From the IMG/VR virus record IMGVR_UViG_3300034009_000006, positions 1-24,724 of that record: DNA of 24,724 bases; one strand, 5' to 3'. Below the pieces are notes generated by a model, which worked only from the letters and a program-made list of their open reading frames with translations, was not told the DNA's origin and searched no databases. Below are positions 22,866 to 24,724 of this stretch, piece after piece. The position numbers and the translations under genes are program-made. The DNA is from a virus. Positions within the stretch are counted from its first letter, which is position 1. Every line of letters starts with the position of its first letter.

Positions 22866-23198
22866 TCAGCCGACCTGGCCGGTGAGCTTCACCCGCGCCG
22901 TGGCGTCGCCCCCGGCCGCAGCCTGAGTCGTGGCGCCGATCAGCTTGTTGCCGCTGGCGGTGCTCGTGACATTGCGAGCGGTGTTGTCCCAGTAGACGAG
23001 GGCGCCCTGCGTGAAGGCAATGCCGGCCGCCTTCGTGATGTCGTTGACGCCGACCATCAGGAACTCGCCGGAGCCGCCGTTCGGGATATCGGTCTTGGCG
23101 AGGCCGAAGAGAGCGCCGACCTGGGCGCCCTGACCGCTGGTGACGGCGTAGGGCGCGGTGAGGGTGAGCGTGTCACCCGGCTGAACATAGTTCTTCAC
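22866..23198 (-). CDS. DUF2190-family capsid-associated protein
   Basis: 110 aa from the GTG at 23198, which overlaps the upstream stop (GTGA) and has GGAG 8 bp upstream. The sequence is nearly entirely a DUF2190 domain: KNYVQPGDTLTLTAPYAVTS, GQGAQVGALFGLAKTDIPNG, then KAAGIAFTQGALVYWDNTAR and NKLIGATTQAAAGGDATARV. DUF2190 proteins are encoded next to phage capsid genes and are thought to decorate or stabilise the head. The GTG start is not an obstacle because coupling is tight. Confidence 0.88.
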   Translation of the reverse strand: MKNYVQPGDTLTLTAPYAVTSGQGAQVGALFGLAKTDIPNGGSGEFLMVGVNDITKAAGIAFTQGALVYWDNTARNVTSTASGNKLIGATTQAAAGGDATARVKLTGQVG

Positions 23199-23422
23199 TT
23201 GCGGTTCTCCTTCTTCTCGGGATCGCCCGTCTGCGCGACCGTCACGGTCTCGACCGGGGTTTCCTTGTTTTCCTTCGCGCTGAAGTCTTCGGTGACGTCC
23301 TCCGCGACCTTGTCCTTGACGAGGCGGTCGGCCTCGTCGTTCTCGAGGTGGAGAGCGCCCTCGTGCGGGTGCCGCAGCACGCCGTTGACGTAGGCGGAGG
23401 TGGTGAGCTTGATGAACTTCAT
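23195..23422 (-). CDS. small protein between capsid and DUF2190 genes
   Basis: 75 aa, ATG 23422 with GGAGA upstream. N-terminal half: KFIKLTTSAYVNGVLRHPHE, then HLENDEADRLVKDKVAED; C-terminal half is charged and disordered (FSAKENKETPVETV, GDPEKKENRK). No family is recognised. It overlaps the DUF2190 gene by 4 bp, so the two are made together, and it follows a hairpin after the capsid gene. A minor head or assembly protein is likely by position. Confidence 0.65.
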   Translation of the reverse strand: MKFIKLTTSAYVNGVLRHPHEGALHLENDEADRLVKDKVAEDVTEDFSAKENKETPVETVTVAQTGDPEKKENRK

Positions 23423-23434
23423 GGCTGGTCTCCA

Positions 23435-23472
23435 AGGGCGGGAAGGCCGGCTATCGCCGCGCTACCCGCCCT
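23435..23472 (-). promoter_or_regulatory. hairpin downstream of the capsid gene
   Basis: AGGGCGGG (23435-23442) pairs with CCCGCCCT (23465-23472), with an inner CGGC/GCCG stem around a short loop. It lies 19 bp after the capsid stop and lacks a U tract. It could protect the 3' end of the abundant capsid mRNA or partly stop transcription into the downstream genes. Confidence 0.5.
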
Positions 23473-23490
23473 GCTCGTGGTTGAGGGTGA

Positions 23491-24724
23491 TCAGGCGCCC
23501 GGCTGCTTGTAAGCCGACCGATAGTTGACCGCGCCGACGCCGTAGTCGTGGCGGACCTTCCACTCGACGCCGTCGACCCGCCAGCCGTCCTGGCTGTCGG
23601 TGAACGGCTCCGTCACGCCATTGAGGAAGACCACCTCGATCGCAGGAGCGAGGTTCGGGTCCGCGAAGGCGTAGTAGGCGGTGCCGGTCAGCCGCGGGGT
23701 GTCGACGATGTCCGAGAACAGGCCGTTGACGATGTTCGGGCGCTGGAGCTTGTTCGCGGCGTCCGGATCGTACTGGCTGCCGTTGATCAGCTTCGCGGTG
23801 CCGCCGAGTCCGATCGGGAAGAGGCCGACCGCAGGCCGGATCTCCAGATATTCGTTGCCCGCGACGTCCTTCTGACTGGCCATTGCCACCCGGATCGCAT
23901 CGAACGCGACGACTGACGGGGCCGCGCCGGCCCCAGCGAGATTGCCGTGGTTGGCGTGGAAGAGCGGCAGCCCGTCGTTCATCAGCGGATTCGAGTTGAG
24001 CAGCGCGTACACGTCGATCTCGATCGTGAGCTTAGCGGCCCGGCCGAGGTCGACCGCGAGACCCGAGAACACCTCCATATCGTCATTGACGATCGCCTGC
24101 CGCGACAGGTTGATGATGTTGCCCTTGGTGGTCGCGCGGATCTTCTCGCGAGCGAGGTCCGGGATCGGCTTGTTCTTGAACTCGCCGGCCTCGTTCACGT
24201 TGTCGAGCGCTCCGAAGCTGCCGCGCAGATAGCGGCTGTGATCCCGGAAGTCCGTCACCGTGCCGGTGCCGGCGAAGCGGGTCCACGTGTCGGGGGTGGT
24301 GGTGTAGGCCGCCTGCAGGGTGCGGTGGATCGCCTGCTCGAACAGGACCGGAAAGTCGCTGGTCGTCTGGGTGATTGCCGAACCGCGGGCCGTCATCGCC
24401 TCGCGAACGATGATGTCGGGATCGCGCGTGGTGACGGCCAGCCCCATGTTGGAAAGCGCCTCGCGGGCGAGGTCGACGTTGCGGACCCCGCGAAACTCAC
24501 CCGGATCGATCTTGACCGTCTCGCCGCGCGCCTTCGCCGCCTGCTCCACCAGGTGGGCGACGCCCGCCTTGACGAGGATCCAGTTGGTGGCGCCTTCGCG
24601 GAACTTCTCGCGCTGGTCAGACGTGACCCGAGCCGGGCTGGTATGTCCGACGTTGGCGGCGTCGCCGGCCTCGGCGAGCTTGTCGAGGATCCTGGCGCGG
24701 GCGTCTTCGACGCTGACAGCGTTG
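23491..24724 (-). CDS. prohead protease / major capsid fusion protein, C-terminal part (partial)
   Basis: The frame stays open to the window edge (410 codons visible), so the apparent start at 24549 is internal. The visible part is the capsid region: QTTSDFPVLFEQAIHRTLQA, TTPDTWTRFAGTGTVTDFRD, NIINLSRQAIVNDDMEVFSG, DGLPLFHANHGNL, MASQKDVAGNEYLEIRPAVG and VRHDYGVGAVNYRSAY. This matches the well-known ClpP-like prohead protease/major capsid fusion proteins of siphoviral prophages; the helical segment at 24550-24724 is the linker (DARARILDKLAEAG..REKFREGATNWI). The N-terminal ClpP-type protease should lie beyond the window. Confidence 0.9.
   Translation of the reverse strand, partial: NAVSVEDARARILDKLAEAGDAANVGHTSPARVTSDQREKFREGATNWILVKAGVAHLVEQAAKARGETVKIDPGEFRGVRNVDLAREALSNMGLAVTTRDPDIIVREAMTARGSAITQTTSDFPVLFEQAIHRTLQAAYTTTPDTWTRFAGTGTVTDFRDHSRYLRGSFGALDNVNEAGEFKNKPIPDLAREKIRATTKGNIINLSRQAIVNDDMEVFSGLAVDLGRAAKLTIEIDVYALLNSNPLMNDGLPLFHANHGNLAGAGAAPSVVAFDAIRVAMASQKDVAGNEYLEIRPAVGLFPIGLGGTAKLINGSQYDPDAANKLQRPNIVNGLFSDIVDTPRLTGTAYYAFADPNLAPAIEVVFLNGVTEPFTDSQDGWRVDGVEWKVRHDYGVGAVNYRSAYKQPGA

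Noticed and set aside
24549-24549. Start codon of the capsid gene at 24549
   Set aside because: The codon is an internal GTG; the frame stays open to the window edge and the upstream residues fit the protease-capsid linker.

Overview
The window shows the left end of a prophage (or prophage-derived island) integrated at a tRNA-Ser gene in a GC-rich bacterium. Codon use, gene style and the flanking chromosomal gene suggest an alphaproteobacterium, most likely Sphingomonadales. That placement is inferred from protein style and not tested. Bases 1-226 are host chromosome: the 3' end of a pterin-4a-carbinolamine dehydratase gene and a complete tRNA-Ser(GGA). A tyrosine integrase starts 158 bp after the tRNA, the usual arrangement for tRNA-targeting elements. 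The right end of the element lies beyond the window.

Bases 384-7134 hold the integrase operon and a block of accessory genes: two small unknown genes behind int, a stand-alone HIRAN-domain protein, three very small proteins, a hicA / 47-aa ORF / long hicB-like cluster, a PIN-domain protein coupled to an unknown partner, and a D12-class DNA adenine methylase with its own intrinsic terminator. The hicA operon and the small-gene operon diverge from a 143-bp region carrying three palindromes whose centres are exactly 44 bp apart.

Bases 7283-24724 are one long leftward late operon, described here in transcription order from the right edge. The head part has a prohead-protease/major-capsid fusion (5' end outside the window), a 75-aa protein, a DUF2190-type protein, a 106-aa acidic-tailed protein and an FII-like connector. 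The tail part has a terminator-like protein, the major tail tube protein, a tail-assembly chaperone split by a probable -1 programmed frameshift at A AAA AAC, a DUF6441-like protein, a small lipoprotein, a 1352-aa tape measure with an embedded Cys/His peptidoglycan hydrolase, two small tail proteins and a 1119-aa tail hub with three ~115-residue repeats. The lysis and membrane part has two membrane proteins, an N-acetylmuramidase endolysin, a two-TM holin-like protein and a 38-aa TM peptide, followed by a 58-aa protein with two perfect CCHC zinc knuckles.

Gene order (capsid, connector, tail tube, frameshifted chaperone, tape measure, hub, lysis) indicates a siphovirus with a long non-contractile tail. 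Terminase, portal, repressor and replication genes are not in the window. The items most worth a second look are the frameshift, the 44-bp-phased operator array, the HicB-like protein with an extra C-terminal domain, the two-knuckle zinc protein at the end of the late operon, and the helically phased TGGGGGTA repeats in front of int.
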